64,000 nt of DNA from Rothia sp. (in: high G+C Gram-positive bacteria) (GTDB taxonomy: Bacteria > Actinomycetota > Actinomycetes > Actinomycetales > Micrococcaceae), in NCBI GenBank assembly GCA_030524105.1, contig JAUNHE010000004.1, positions 62,001 to 126,000 on the forward strand, written 5' to 3'. A program made the translations under genes and the position numbers. The first letter of the stretch is position 1; each line of letters begins with the position of its first letter. This document shows, piece after piece, positions 26,754 to 35,362 of this stretch. The notes under the pieces are model-generated. The model did no database searches. It was not told the origin of the DNA and saw only the letters and a program-made list of their open reading frames with translations.

Positions 26754-27401
26754 ATGGACGAGAAACTTGAATTAGTGGTTACTGAGGGAACTTTTTCTTT
26801 AGACGGTGGTAGCTGGGAGGTTGAGAATAATGTTTGGCTTTTGGGTAATGACCGGGAGCTTATTCTGATTGACCCGGCCCACGACCTTAAAGCTATCGCT
26901 GATCGGGTAGCTGGCAGGTCGGTTAAAAGGATCCTTTTCACCCATGCTCATAATGACCATATTGGTATAGCCCGCCAAGTTAGCCAAGAATTTTCTGCCC
27001 CGGTTTACCTTAACCCTCAGGATAGGCAACTGTGGCAGCTGCGCTACCCTGACTGGACCTTTGACTACGCTCTGTCCCAAGAGGAAACTATCAGCATAGG
27101 TCATAGCCAGCTTAAGGTTTTAGAGACGCCTGGCCACACTCCGGGCTCGGTTTGCTTTTACGATCCGAAGCTGAGCTGGCAAGGTTCTCAGGGGGTAGTC
27201 ATCAGTGGCGACACCCTCTTTAAGGGAGGACCGGGGGCAACCGGCCGTTCTTTTAGTGATTTTCCGACCATTATTGACTCGATCCGGTCCAAGCTGCTCA
27301 CTCTACCGGAAGAAACCGCCGTTCTACCCGGTCATGGCCCAACAAGCAGCATTGGGGCTGAGAAGCCAGATCTAGGATCCTGGATTAAGCGCGGCTACTA
27401 G
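26754..27401 (+). CDS. MBL-fold hydrolase, partner of the mycothiol dehydrogenase
   Basis: 215 aa. The zinc-binding motif THAHNDHIG (HxHxDH) is near residue 63, with TPGHTPGSVC, SGDTLF and LPGHGP supplying the other metal ligands, as in glyoxalase-II-like proteins. It starts 9 nt after the dehydrogenase stop with AGGAGC as SD. In this context it probably hydrolyses S-formylmycothiol, completing formaldehyde detoxification; that is inferred from gene pairing. Its 3' end overlaps the convergent MFS gene by 17 bp. Confidence 0.85.
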   Translation: MDEKLELVVTEGTFSLDGGSWEVENNVWLLGNDRELILIDPAHDLKAIADRVAGRSVKRILFTHAHNDHIGIARQVSQEFSAPVYLNPQDRQLWQLRYPDWTFDYALSQEETISIGHSQLKVLETPGHTPGSVCFYDPKLSWQGSQGVVISGDTLFKGGPGATGRSFSDFPTIIDSIRSKLLTLPEETAVLPGHGPTSSIGAEKPDLGSWIKRGY

Positions 27402-28758
27402 GCTGCCGGGTCTTTGAGGGTTTGAGGGTCAGATCTTCAGGCCGGGGCTTAAGCCTTTCTTCGTAGAGCTTGCGCCACTGGTAGCCGTAGATATGGCCAA
27501 TCACAAAAAAGACTGTAGCAGCAATAGCCGGTACCAGGAGGGCGCTTTGCACCCCTGAATGGCTGCCAAAGACGCCGCTCCACACATAACCTAAGGCTAG
27601 GCCAGCAATATAGGTGGCTTGCGTGGTGGACTGAGCCAGGTCGACGTTACCGTGAACCGAGATCGAGGTAATGATGGCGTCGATACACATCAGCCCCACG
27701 CCAAGGACCGCCCCAAAGAGCATGAGGACCAGTAGCATGGCCGCGCTAGAGGTTGGGATAGAGAGCAAAAGAGAGCTGAGGGTCAGGCAGGCAGCTACAA
27801 AAAGCCAGCCTTGCCAGGTAGCTAGTCTGAGTCGTAAAACATTTAAGGCAAGGCAGGCTAAGGCGCCGCTACCGCCCATGCTGGCCAGCAAAAACCCGAT
27901 GTGTACCGGGGAGTCTTGGGTGATAGAGCGCAAAACCAGCAGGGTTTGTGTTGCCCCAAGGCAGATCCCTAAACATGAGATACCCAGCATGGGTAGCCAG
28001 CCCAGGCGCTGGCTGGGCCGTGATACCGGGCTCATTGAATCCAAAGCTTTAACGGTGGAGCCATCCATGCGAATAGATTCTGGGTAGCGCAGGATAAAGA
28101 GTAGCCCCAATACATCGATGGCAATCACCGTGTAGAGAGGGGCATTTAAGCCAGCCAGAACCGAAATAATACCCACGATAGCCGCAGCTAAGGGTAGGGC
28201 TATCACATCCAGGAGAGATTCAAAAGCTGTTGCCGCATTGAGCAGCCGCCGATCTTTATTCACCGAGTAATTATGGCTCCAATAGGAGCGCATAAGCGCA
28301 CCCAGTGGAGCAGTGGTTATGCCGGCCAGGGCTGCTGCCAGCATTAAGTAAGCCAGGGACCCGCTCAAACGGTTAGGCTGAAAACTGAGGGTTTGGGCTA
28401 AAAGAAAGGCTACGGCGGGGATATTACAGGTGGCTGCCATAAACATGACGGTGCGCTGACTCAAACGTTGGGCCAGGGCCCGGTAGCTGCGGTGGCTCAT
28501 GGCTGAAGAGAGGCAGATGAGACCGGCAGCGTAAGCACCGAGGGTGATCTCTCCGGTACGGTCCGCCATAATAACCAGAGTGGCCAGGGCCAGCATCCAG
28601 GAAGGTAGCCTCATGAGCAGAGAGAAAACAAAGAACTTTCGCCCTGCAATGGAGATAAGCATGTGCATGCGGGTGCGCACGTATCTAATAGCCCAGCGAC
28701 GCCGTGTTAACCAGCTGTGTTTGTGCTCTGGTTCAGGATTGGCCAGTAGCTGTGACAT
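27385..28758 (-). CDS. MFS family transporter
   Basis: 457 aa with about 12 hydrophobic segments and a basic cytoplasmic N-terminus (HKHSWLTRRRWAIRYVRTR). The central loop between the halves is near residue 225. The C-terminal tail is basic. It resembles drug/solute exporters of the MFS type, but no substrate can be assigned. It is convergent with the MBL gene and overlaps it by 17 bp. Confidence 0.8.
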   Translation of the reverse strand: MSQLLANPEPEHKHSWLTRRRWAIRYVRTRMHMLISIAGRKFFVFSLLMRLPSWMLALATLVIMADRTGEITLGAYAAGLICLSSAMSHRSYRALAQRLSQRTVMFMAATCNIPAVAFLLAQTLSFQPNRLSGSLAYLMLAAALAGITTAPLGALMRSYWSHNYSVNKDRRLLNAATAFESLLDVIALPLAAAIVGIISVLAGLNAPLYTVIAIDVLGLLFILRYPESIRMDGSTVKALDSMSPVSRPSQRLGWLPMLGISCLGICLGATQTLLVLRSITQDSPVHIGFLLASMGGSGALACLALNVLRLRLATWQGWLFVAACLTLSSLLLSIPTSSAAMLLVLMLFGAVLGVGLMCIDAIITSISVHGNVDLAQSTTQATYIAGLALGYVWSGVFGSHSGVQSALLVPAIAATVFFVIGHIYGYQWRKLYEERLKPRPEDLTLKPSKTRQPSSRA

Positions 28759-28880
28759 TGTTTTTGTCCTTTCCTGAGACCATTTTCTTATACCCAGAAC
28801 TAGACTACCAAGTTCTTAGGCTATTGCTGGAGCATAGCTGGCAAGAGTGCCCACCTAGGCGGGCCGGTTAGAATAGGGAT

Positions 28881-29993
28881 ATGACTTCACCTTCTGATGA
28901 ACTGGTCTTAAAACTGGATGCTCACTATGCTGATTCTGCTCGAGCTCTGCTGTGGGGCACAGCCCTGGGCGATGCAGCAGGCTACCCCGTGGAACTCTTA
29001 AGCGCCCAGGAAATTAGCTTACGCTTCCAGAATCAGGAAGGTTCTTTGGAAGATCAGCTCTTTACCGGCGCTCGTCGGGTCTCCGACGATACTCAGCTCA
29101 CCCTCTACACCCTGGATGCTCTGCTGCAAGTCCTAGAGTGGACCAAGGCCGGCAGCAGCTGTGACGAGCTTGCCTGCCTGTGGCTGGCTTACTTACGCTG
29201 GTTTCGGGCTATTGGCTACCAGCACCCTGAACAGGCCCCCTACCAGCCGGATCGGCCTATCGACGGTTTTGCTTCTTTAAGGCAGCGCCGCGGCCCCGGT
29301 AAGGCAACCCTGGCCGCCTTATCAACCGGGCAATTGTTAACCCCTCAGCGGGAAGAACACCGGCAGGCCCTGGGCTCGGGAGCTCTGGTACGTTCAGCTG
29401 TCTTTGCCCTTCTACCGCTGGACCAGCTGACGGCGCTGCTTTCTTTAACCCGGCGGGCTGCCGCCCTCACGCACGGTCACCCGGATGCTTTAGGGTCAGC
29501 CTGCGCCTATGTGCTGCTTATTCGTGCTGCCCTGGTCTACAGGGGGCAGCCCTCCCCCCTAGTGCGGGCCCTGGAGCGGGTATTAGCCTGGATGGAGCCC
29601 GGCCAGCTTTTAGCCCAGCTCTGCCCACCGACAACTCAGAGATGCCTGCAGCAAGCCTATCGGCTGGGCCGGGATGATGCTACTAGTAAGAGCCGGGTTG
29701 ATCGGGCTTTTGGCAAGGGCTGGTTGGCTCCAGAGGTCCTTGGTATATCGGTCTTGGCCGGCATCCGGGCTGAGCAGCAGGCCGGTAGTGGCCAGCCCAG
29801 TCTTCTAGCTGGTATTAAGGCTGCGCTTATGATTGATGGGGATAGCGACAGCGTTGCAGCCATTAGTGCTGCCTTACTGGGGGCCGCTTACGGCTCAGCC
29901 CTCTTTGAGCCCCGACTGGTAGAAAGCCTGGATATCTACCCGGTGCTGGACTACATGCTGGGCGCCTGGTTAGAGCAGCTGGACCTAGCCTAG
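28881..29993 (+). CDS. ADP-ribosylglycohydrolase family protein
   Basis: 370 aa. The family signatures are clear: ALLWGTALGDAAGYPVELL at the N-terminus, RRVSDDTQLTLYTLDALL for the first metal site, and DGDSDSVAAISAALLGA for the second. Such enzymes remove ADP-ribose from proteins or small molecules with two Mg/Mn ions. No ADP-ribosyltransferase gene is seen in the window. The stop overlaps the convergent kinase gene by 4 bp. Confidence 0.9.
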   Translation: MTSPSDELVLKLDAHYADSARALLWGTALGDAAGYPVELLSAQEISLRFQNQEGSLEDQLFTGARRVSDDTQLTLYTLDALLQVLEWTKAGSSCDELACLWLAYLRWFRAIGYQHPEQAPYQPDRPIDGFASLRQRRGPGKATLAALSTGQLLTPQREEHRQALGSGALVRSAVFALLPLDQLTALLSLTRRAAALTHGHPDALGSACAYVLLIRAALVYRGQPSPLVRALERVLAWMEPGQLLAQLCPPTTQRCLQQAYRLGRDDATSKSRVDRAFGKGWLAPEVLGISVLAGIRAEQQAGSGQPSLLAGIKAALMIDGDSDSVAAISAALLGAAYGSALFEPRLVESLDIYPVLDYMLGAWLEQLDLA

Positions 29994-30868
29994 GCGGTAT
30001 AAAACTCGTTCTTATGCTCGGTTAACCAGTTGTCTGCCCGTTCGATAGCTAACCGAACTATTGCGGCGCTCTTGCCGTTAGTAATAGAGTAAGCCACCGC
30101 TTCAAGAGCCAGCAGACGGGAAAGGATGATGGCTCGTTTTTGCTCTTCAGCACTAATGGCCTTTTTGAGGGAGGCCCAGCCGTACCAGTTACCCAGGGCA
30201 GCAAAGTCGTAGGCCGGGTCTGCAATGGTGGCATGGTCCCAGTCAATGACGCCTACCAGCTTATCTCCGTTCCAGAGAATATTGTGGCCCGCTAGGTCGC
30301 TATGAATCAGGCTGGGCCGCACGGGCTCAAGGTCCAGGACCGCGTCAATAAGGGCAGCAGCCACTTTACGGTTGGAGCGCAACAGTTTGGGAACCACCAG
30401 TTCCTGTAGGGTTTGCACCCAATCCAGCCCACCCCAATGCTGGTGGGGGGCGTCAAGATAGGGCTCCATACCGTCATAGTCTATGGTATGGATGGTGCGA
30501 ACAAGCTGGGCCATAGCTTTTGCCGGAGCCGGGCCAGGGTGGCGCGGCTCACCCTTAATCCAGGACAGGCCAACGGCCGTATAACCGTTGCGGGTGATCG
30601 TTCTGGTGATAGGGCGGGGAACCTCAAAAGGCAGATTGTGAGGAAGCCGGCGCAATATCTCGGTCCGGCGGGCTACCATTTTTCCTATTTCGGGGGTTTT
30701 TGCCACACGAATGCTCAGTTCGCTACCCATATTGATGACAATGTGGGCAGAGCCGCTCGTTCGAATATCCCAGCGATCCTGAGCAACGTTTAAACCGGCC
30801 TGATCCATGACGGCCTGGACAACCATGAGATATTTAGCTTGCTCAAGATGCGATCTATAAGGTGACAT
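29990..30868 (-). CDS. Aminoglycoside phosphotransferase-family kinase
   Basis: 292 aa with the APH/choline kinase fold. The catalytic loop is LIHSDLAGHNILW and the metal-binding DxD-type motif is VIDWDHATIADPAYD. The ATP-site lysine is likely in SIRVAKTPE. The family phosphorylates antibiotics, sugars or alcohols. A macrolide- or aminoglycoside-modifying activity cannot be assigned from this sequence alone. Confidence 0.82.
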   Translation of the reverse strand: MSPYRSHLEQAKYLMVVQAVMDQAGLNVAQDRWDIRTSGSAHIVINMGSELSIRVAKTPEIGKMVARRTEILRRLPHNLPFEVPRPITRTITRNGYTAVGLSWIKGEPRHPGPAPAKAMAQLVRTIHTIDYDGMEPYLDAPHQHWGGLDWVQTLQELVVPKLLRSNRKVAAALIDAVLDLEPVRPSLIHSDLAGHNILWNGDKLVGVIDWDHATIADPAYDFAALGNWYGWASLKKAISAEEQKRAIILSRLLALEAVAYSITNGKSAAIVRLAIERADNWLTEHKNEFYTA

Positions 30869-30945
30869 GCTGCCTCGTTGTGTTCCACACTCTCTTACCT
30901 TAAGTGTGCGTCATGAGATAAGTAAAAGCAAACCTTAACTCAGGG

Positions 30946-31572
30946 TTACCGGATTAAAACATTTTTAATATGAGGCAGTAAAGCACGCAGGGCCCGGCCC
31001 CGGTGACTGATGGAGTTTTTAGTCTGCTCCGATATTTGTGCACAGGTTAAGCCGGCTTCCTCCCCCTGAAGATCAGCCGGCATAAAGATCGGGTCGTAAC
31101 CAAACCCCGCACTACCCCGCGGCTCATAAGTCAGGCTACCTTCCATACTGGCTTGCTCCACCCTCTCATCACCGGCTGGGGTCACCAAGGCAGCGGCGCA
31201 GACAAAGCGGGCAGTTCTCGCTGCAGCCGGAATATCACGCAACTGGTTGAGCAATAGCTGCAGATTAGCCCGGTCCTGGCCATGCTGGCCGGACCAGCGA
31301 GCCGAAAAAATACCCGGGGCCCCGCCCATAACATCAACCACCAGGCCCGAATCATCGGCGATACTGACCAGGCCGGTAGCGGCCGCTGCAGCCCTGGCCT
31401 TTTTAAGAGCGTTCTGGGCAAAACTGGTTCCGTCTTCAAGGGGATCAGCCAGCTTAAACTCGGTCAGGTCGTGCAGGCTAACCTCAAGCTTTTCCTGAGC
31501 CAGCAGCTGCCTGAGTTCAGCTACTTTTGACCGGTTGCTGCTTGCTAAAAGCAGCTGCGGAAGATCGGTCAT
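30946..31572 (-). CDS. rdgB: Non-canonical purine NTP pyrophosphatase (RdgB/HAM1)
   Basis: 208 aa. Motifs [36 protein letters not shown] and [13 protein letters not shown] match the family that hydrolyses dITP and XTP. It overlaps the rph stop by 4 nt (ATGA), so it is translationally coupled. The murI, MBL, rph, rdgB order is the same as M. tuberculosis Rv1338-Rv1341. Confidence 0.95.
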   Translation of the reverse strand: MTDLPQLLLASSNRSKVAELRQLLAQEKLEVSLHDLTEFKLADPLEDGTSFAQNALKKARAAAAATGLVSIADDSGLVVDVMGGAPGIFSARWSGQHGQDRANLQLLLNQLRDIPAAARTARFVCAAALVTPAGDERVEQASMEGSLTYEPRGSAGFGYDPIFMPADLQGEEAGLTCAQISEQTKNSISHRGRALRALLPHIKNVLIR

Positions 31573-32312
31573 TGGCCAAGCACCTCCCGCTGAATAGCAG
31601 CAAGCTGGCTACTTCCTAGCAGGGCTAAGTCCAGTAGCTGGTCAAGTTCTGCCCGGTTAAAAGCGGCAGCTTCGGCAGTACCCTGAACCTCCACAAAGTC
31701 TCCCCGACCAGTCACTACAACATTCATATCGGTTTGTGCCCGCACGTCCTCTGCATAGGGCAGATCCAGCATGGGTACCCCGTCAATAATTCCTACTGAA
31801 ACCGCCGCAACCGAATCGGTGATGGGCTGGGCTTTTCTGGGTAAAATATTCTGCTCCTTGGCCCAATTCACACTATCGACCAAGGCAACGTAGGCCCCGG
31901 TAATAGCGGCCGTACGGGTACCTCCATCGGCCTGCAAGACGTCACAGTCAAGAAGCAGGGTGTTCTCCCCCAATTCCTCGGTCTTAACCACCGCCCGTAA
32001 AGACCGGCCAATGAGGCGAGAAATTTCGTGGGTTCTGCCCGACAGCTTACCTTTAACAGATTCACGAGAAGAACGAGTATTGGTAGCCCGTGGCAGCATG
32101 GCATACTCGGCGCTCACCCAGCCACGGCTCTGTCCCTTAAGCCAGCGGGGAACCCCTTCGGTAAAAGAGGCTGTGCACAGTACCTTGGTCTGGCCACATT
32201 CAATCAGGGCAGAGCCTTCTGCCTGGCTAGACCAGCCCCTGCTAATGCGTACCGGCCGAAGCTGATCAACAGCCCGCCCATCGGCCCGCTCCACCTTAAC
32301 TCCTTGATCCAT
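31569..32312 (-). CDS. rph: Ribonuclease PH
   Basis: 247 aa from the ATG at 32310-32312. The open frame extends to 32537, but the upstream part lies inside another gene and family members begin near [15 protein letters not shown]. Motifs include [22 protein letters not shown] and [15 protein letters not shown]. It trims tRNA 3' ends by phosphorolysis. It overlaps the preceding MBL gene by 17 nt and rdgB by 4 nt. Confidence 0.94.
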   Translation of the reverse strand: MDQGVKVERADGRAVDQLRPVRISRGWSSQAEGSALIECGQTKVLCTASFTEGVPRWLKGQSRGWVSAEYAMLPRATNTRSSRESVKGKLSGRTHEISRLIGRSLRAVVKTEELGENTLLLDCDVLQADGGTRTAAITGAYVALVDSVNWAKEQNILPRKAQPITDSVAAVSVGIIDGVPMLDLPYAEDVRAQTDMNVVVTGRGDFVEVQGTAEAAAFNRAELDQLLDLALLGSSQLAAIQREVLGQ

Positions 32313-33234
32313 CCGCCCTGTCCTTTCCTTCCAGCTGATCATTTCCGGTCCCTGTATCCATGCTATAGGTAGAGAAGGCCTGCCTCTTGATGGCCCGCAG
32401 GGTTGTTGTGGCAGGATCTGTCCCCCTACCCCTGTTTTCTGGCCGGGGATGAACCAGGTAGGTTGCCCCCGGTTCTGCCAGACCAATGCCACCGTCAAAA
32501 ACTGCCGCAGCCTCTGCCTTGACCTCTTCTGGATCATTCCAGACCGGTAGATGGGTCAGCATCAAATTACGGACATGAGCCTGCTGGGCAGTCTGGGCGG
32601 CCCGCCTGCCGGTCAAGTGAATACCGCGTAAGTGGTCATCGCGGCCCTCCTGATAGGCGGCCTCGCACAGAAAGAGATCCGCGTCCTGGGCAGCAGCCAG
32701 CAAGCCCGGGCAGGCGTCAGTATCTCCCGAGTAGGCCAGCACCGTTTTACCGTTGATGGACTCACACTCAATCCGCAGGGCGTAGGGTTCTTTAACCGGA
32801 TGAACTACCTCAAAAGGACGAACTTTAAAGGGCCCAATTTCTACACTCTGCCCAGGCTTCCAGTACCTAAAATCAAACTCGGTCTGCATACCGGTCTGCA
32901 TGGTCAACCCGTGTGTATTCAGTAGGTACTGATGGATATCTGAGGGACCGTAAAGCGGCAGTGGACCCCGGGGCCAGCCCCTAGGATCCCACTTAATGGC
33001 CACGTATACCCCTGAGAGATCAATGCAGTGATCGGGATGGAGGTGGCTGATCAGAATAGCGTCAATATCGGCTAAATTAACATGCTGCTGAACCGCGCCC
33101 AAGGCGCCGTTGCCCATGTCAACAAGGATCCGCCAGACCTTGCCCTCAGCACCGGTAGCAGAAAGCATGTAGCACGATGCCGGTGACGATGAGCTGGGGA
33201 AGGAGCCCGAGCATCCTATAACGGTCAAGCGCAT
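32296..33234 (-). CDS. MBL-fold hydrolase, Rv1339-like (possible cAMP phosphodiesterase)
   Basis: 312 aa. The zinc motif [13 protein letters not shown] is near residue 65; [13 protein letters not shown] and LTHLPVW supply later ligands. The first residues [14 protein letters not shown] are typical of the RNase Z-like branch. It occupies the position of M. tuberculosis Rv1339 between murI and rph; Rv1339 is reported as an atypical cAMP phosphodiesterase. The C-terminal 45 residues are an arginine-rich tail overlapping rph, perhaps not part of the fold. Confidence 0.83.
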   Translation of the reverse strand: MRLTVIGCSGSFPSSSSPASCYMLSATGAEGKVWRILVDMGNGALGAVQQHVNLADIDAILISHLHPDHCIDLSGVYVAIKWDPRGWPRGPLPLYGPSDIHQYLLNTHGLTMQTGMQTEFDFRYWKPGQSVEIGPFKVRPFEVVHPVKEPYALRIECESINGKTVLAYSGDTDACPGLLAAAQDADLFLCEAAYQEGRDDHLRGIHLTGRRAAQTAQQAHVRNLMLTHLPVWNDPEEVKAEAAAVFDGGIGLAEPGATYLVHPRPENRGRGTDPATTTLRAIKRQAFSTYSMDTGTGNDQLEGKDRADGSRS

Positions 33235-33251
33235 GCAAAGAAATCCTTAGG

Positions 33252-34226
33252 CTAGGCAGAGGGCAGCGAGCCACTCATGCTGGTATCAATCTTGTGGGTC
33301 CCCTGACCCACCATCTCCTGGGGAAGGACAGCCAAAGAACCGGTAGGAAACTGCTCAGCAATCGAAGCAGCATGCCGAACCCCCGGCGATTCCGGGCCCA
33401 GAAAACGCTGAGTCAAACGATCAAAGGACTCTGTCTGTCCCGTCGCCAAAAACTCGTGATGAACCGGAGAACCATCCAGACGCTGCATATCGTGCTCCAC
33501 CAGAGCACGGTAGACATCCTTTGCCGACTCCTCAGAAGAAGAAACAAGTGTAACCCCCGGGCCCATTATTAAAGAAATCACGGCAGTCAACATGGGGTAA
33601 TGTGTGCAGCCTAGAACCAGAGTATCCACTCCCCTGGCTTTGAGAGGAGCCAGGTATTGCTCGGCAGTAGCCAGCAGCTCAGGACCGGCTGTAATGCCCT
33701 GCTCCACAAAGTCAACAAACCGGGGGCAGGCAACAGAAAAAATCTGGTGGCCGCTAATAGCAAAAATATCCTCATAGGCTCGAGAGGTCACCGTAGCCTC
33801 AGTGGCAATAACACCAATCTTGCCGTTACGGGTGGCAGCTGCTGCCCGCCGAGCTGCCGGCTGAATAACTTCCACCACCGGTATGCCATAAACCCTGGTA
33901 TAGCGCTCTCGTGCATCCCGTAAAACCGCGGCACTAGCAGTGTTGCAGGCAATCACCAGCATTTTGACGCCGGAATCAACCAGCTCATCCATAATCCTGA
34001 GTGCATGAGCACGCACCTGGGCAATCGGCAGCGGACCGTAGGGGCCGTTGGCGGTGTCCCCCACATAAATAATGTTTTCGTGCGGCATTTGATCCATAAT
34101 GGCCCGGGCCACGGTCAAGCCGCCCACGCCGGAATCAAAAACACCCAGCGGGGCCGCAGCGGTAGGCTGTGACGGCACCTGTGTGCCCCAGGGAGTTTGA
34201 ACAGTTTTAATAGAATCGTCCATCAT
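33252..34226 (-). CDS. murI: Glutamate racemase
   Basis: 324 aa. The core begins at [18 protein letters not shown] (about residue 26) after a non-conserved leader. The two catalytic cysteines are in IACNTASAA and LGCTHYPML. It makes D-glutamate for peptidoglycan. A C-terminal extension of about 50 residues goes beyond the usual domain. It is the first gene of the murI-MBL-rph-rdgB unit (17-nt gap to the next gene). Confidence 0.95.
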   Translation of the reverse strand: MMDDSIKTVQTPWGTQVPSQPTAAAPLGVFDSGVGGLTVARAIMDQMPHENIIYVGDTANGPYGPLPIAQVRAHALRIMDELVDSGVKMLVIACNTASAAVLRDARERYTRVYGIPVVEVIQPAARRAAAATRNGKIGVIATEATVTSRAYEDIFAISGHQIFSVACPRFVDFVEQGITAGPELLATAEQYLAPLKARGVDTLVLGCTHYPMLTAVISLIMGPGVTLVSSSEESAKDVYRALVEHDMQRLDGSPVHHEFLATGQTESFDRLTQRFLGPESPGVRHAASIAEQFPTGSLAVLPQEMVGQGTHKIDTSMSGSLPSA

Positions 34227-34343
34227 ACGTCTTTCGACAATAGTGCTAAAAGCTTTCCGAGAACATCCTTGGGCGCATACTGCGACCTAAGCCACCTTTG
34301 TGAAGACATGATCCGGTCACAAATATGCCAGAAGACACAGCCT

Positions 34344-34910
34344 TTAGCTGGGTTCCTGATCAATATCAGCAAGCAAAGCATCCATGAGGGTGTCCTGTAG
34401 CCAGGTAACAAAGTTATAGACCAAGGCCATATAGTCCTCTACATTAGCAATACTGTCCCAGTTATTCTTAGCAGCAACCTCCTGGGAATCAAGCTCAGTC
34501 TTGATGTTCAGCCGGGCGCCCAAGGTCAGGCGCACATCGTTAAGGGCAGCAGCCCACATGCGGGCCTTAGCTTCATCCAGCAGGACCTGGCCGGTCTGAA
34601 CATCAAATTCAGCCATTTTAAGCTGGCTGATCTTTTGCTGACGAAGATTCAGCTCTGTGTAACGGCGGAATTCATCGGCAAGCTCCGGATCCTTGCTGGC
34701 TGTCGGAAGCAACCTGGCCACCGCCGGATCCTGGGGTAGTTCTGCTGAAGAGGAAATACCGACGATAGCCTCCAGCGGGTCAACTTCCCCCTGCTCAAGA
34801 GGCTCTAAGGCCAGCGCGACATCGGCAAATAGTTTTCCTAGCAGGGAGGCTTCTTCGGCGCTAAAGCGCGCAAGGTATCCTCTGGCTGTAGATTTAAAAC
34901 CCTGAGCCAT
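34344..34910 (-). CDS. DUF2017 family protein
   Basis: 188 aa. It begins MAQGFKSTARGYLARFSAEEASLL and ends with a helical segment (VYNFVTWLQDTLMDALL), matching the conserved actinobacterial DUF2017 proteins always found after clpS (Rv1332 in M. tuberculosis). The ATG directly abuts the clpS stop codon. Function unknown; the constant pairing suggests a role with the Clp system. Confidence 0.85.
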   Translation of the reverse strand: MAQGFKSTARGYLARFSAEEASLLGKLFADVALALEPLEQGEVDPLEAIVGISSSAELPQDPAVARLLPTASKDPELADEFRRYTELNLRQQKISQLKMAEFDVQTGQVLLDEAKARMWAAALNDVRLTLGARLNIKTELDSQEVAAKNNWDSIANVEDYMALVYNFVTWLQDTLMDALLADIDQEPS

Positions 34911-35204
34911 CTATCCTTCTACTTTCTCAAATGTTGCCCACAGCCCCCAACCGTGCATGGCCTGGGTATGCCGTTCAGCTTCTTCCCGGGAGCCGGTAAA
35001 AACAACAGCCCGGCCCTCATGGTGGACCGCTAACATCAGCTGCTGGGCCTTCTCTTGACTAAAACCAAAGTGGCTGCGAAAAACATAGGTTACATAGGTC
35101 ATCAGATTAACCGGATCATTCCAGACAATAACCTGCCAGCAGGCCGCTAAATCTAGGTCCTGGCTTTGGAGCAGATCCAGCTGCTCGTCGGGAGTCACCG
35201 TCAT
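34911..35204 (-). CDS. clpS: ATP-dependent Clp protease adaptor ClpS
   Basis: 97 aa from the ATG at 35202-35204, which has GAGGAGA eight bases upstream; the longer frame to 35246 lacks this. The N-degron pocket motif is WQVIVWNDPVNLMTYVTYVF. ClpS delivers N-degron substrates to ClpC/ClpA. It is divergent from pncB and followed without gap by DUF2017. Confidence 0.92.
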   Translation of the reverse strand: MTVTPDEQLDLLQSQDLDLAACWQVIVWNDPVNLMTYVTYVFRSHFGFSQEKAQQLMLAVHHEGRAVVFTGSREEAERHTQAMHGWGLWATFEKVEG

Positions 35205-35250
35205 TGTATTCTCCTCAGTGAAGGCAAGGGTAAGACTACGAAACACACTT

Positions 35251-35362
35251 TTTGGCTACGGCAATAAGAGACACAGTACCAGTAATACCAAGAAAGAGGA
35301 CAATTTCAGGATAAGCACAAAAACTGGCTTCTTTCTTAAAGTAGCCAAAGAGCAGTACTGTG
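35251..35362. promoter_or_regulatory. Interleaved inverted repeats between clpS and pncB
   Basis: Arm A TTTGGCTAC (35251-35259) is complementary to GTAGCCAAA (35341-35349). Arm B CACAGTAC (35272-35279) is complementary to GTACTGTG (35355-35362), whose last bases are the GTG start of pncB. The order A-B-A'-B' is that of a pseudoknot. A further pair AAGAAAG/CTTTCTT lies between. This could be an RNA switch before pncB, or two protein-binding sites. The rest of 35205-35359 shows no gene. Confidence 0.4.

Noticed and set aside
29990-30868. Antibiotic resistance call for the APH-family kinase
   Set aside because: The catalytic motifs are general for the fold; nothing specific to aminoglycosides or macrolides could be identified.
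32313-32537. 75-codon N-terminal extension of rph
   Set aside because: It lies inside the MBL hydrolase gene, and RNase PH proteins start near RADGR; the ATG at 32312 fits.
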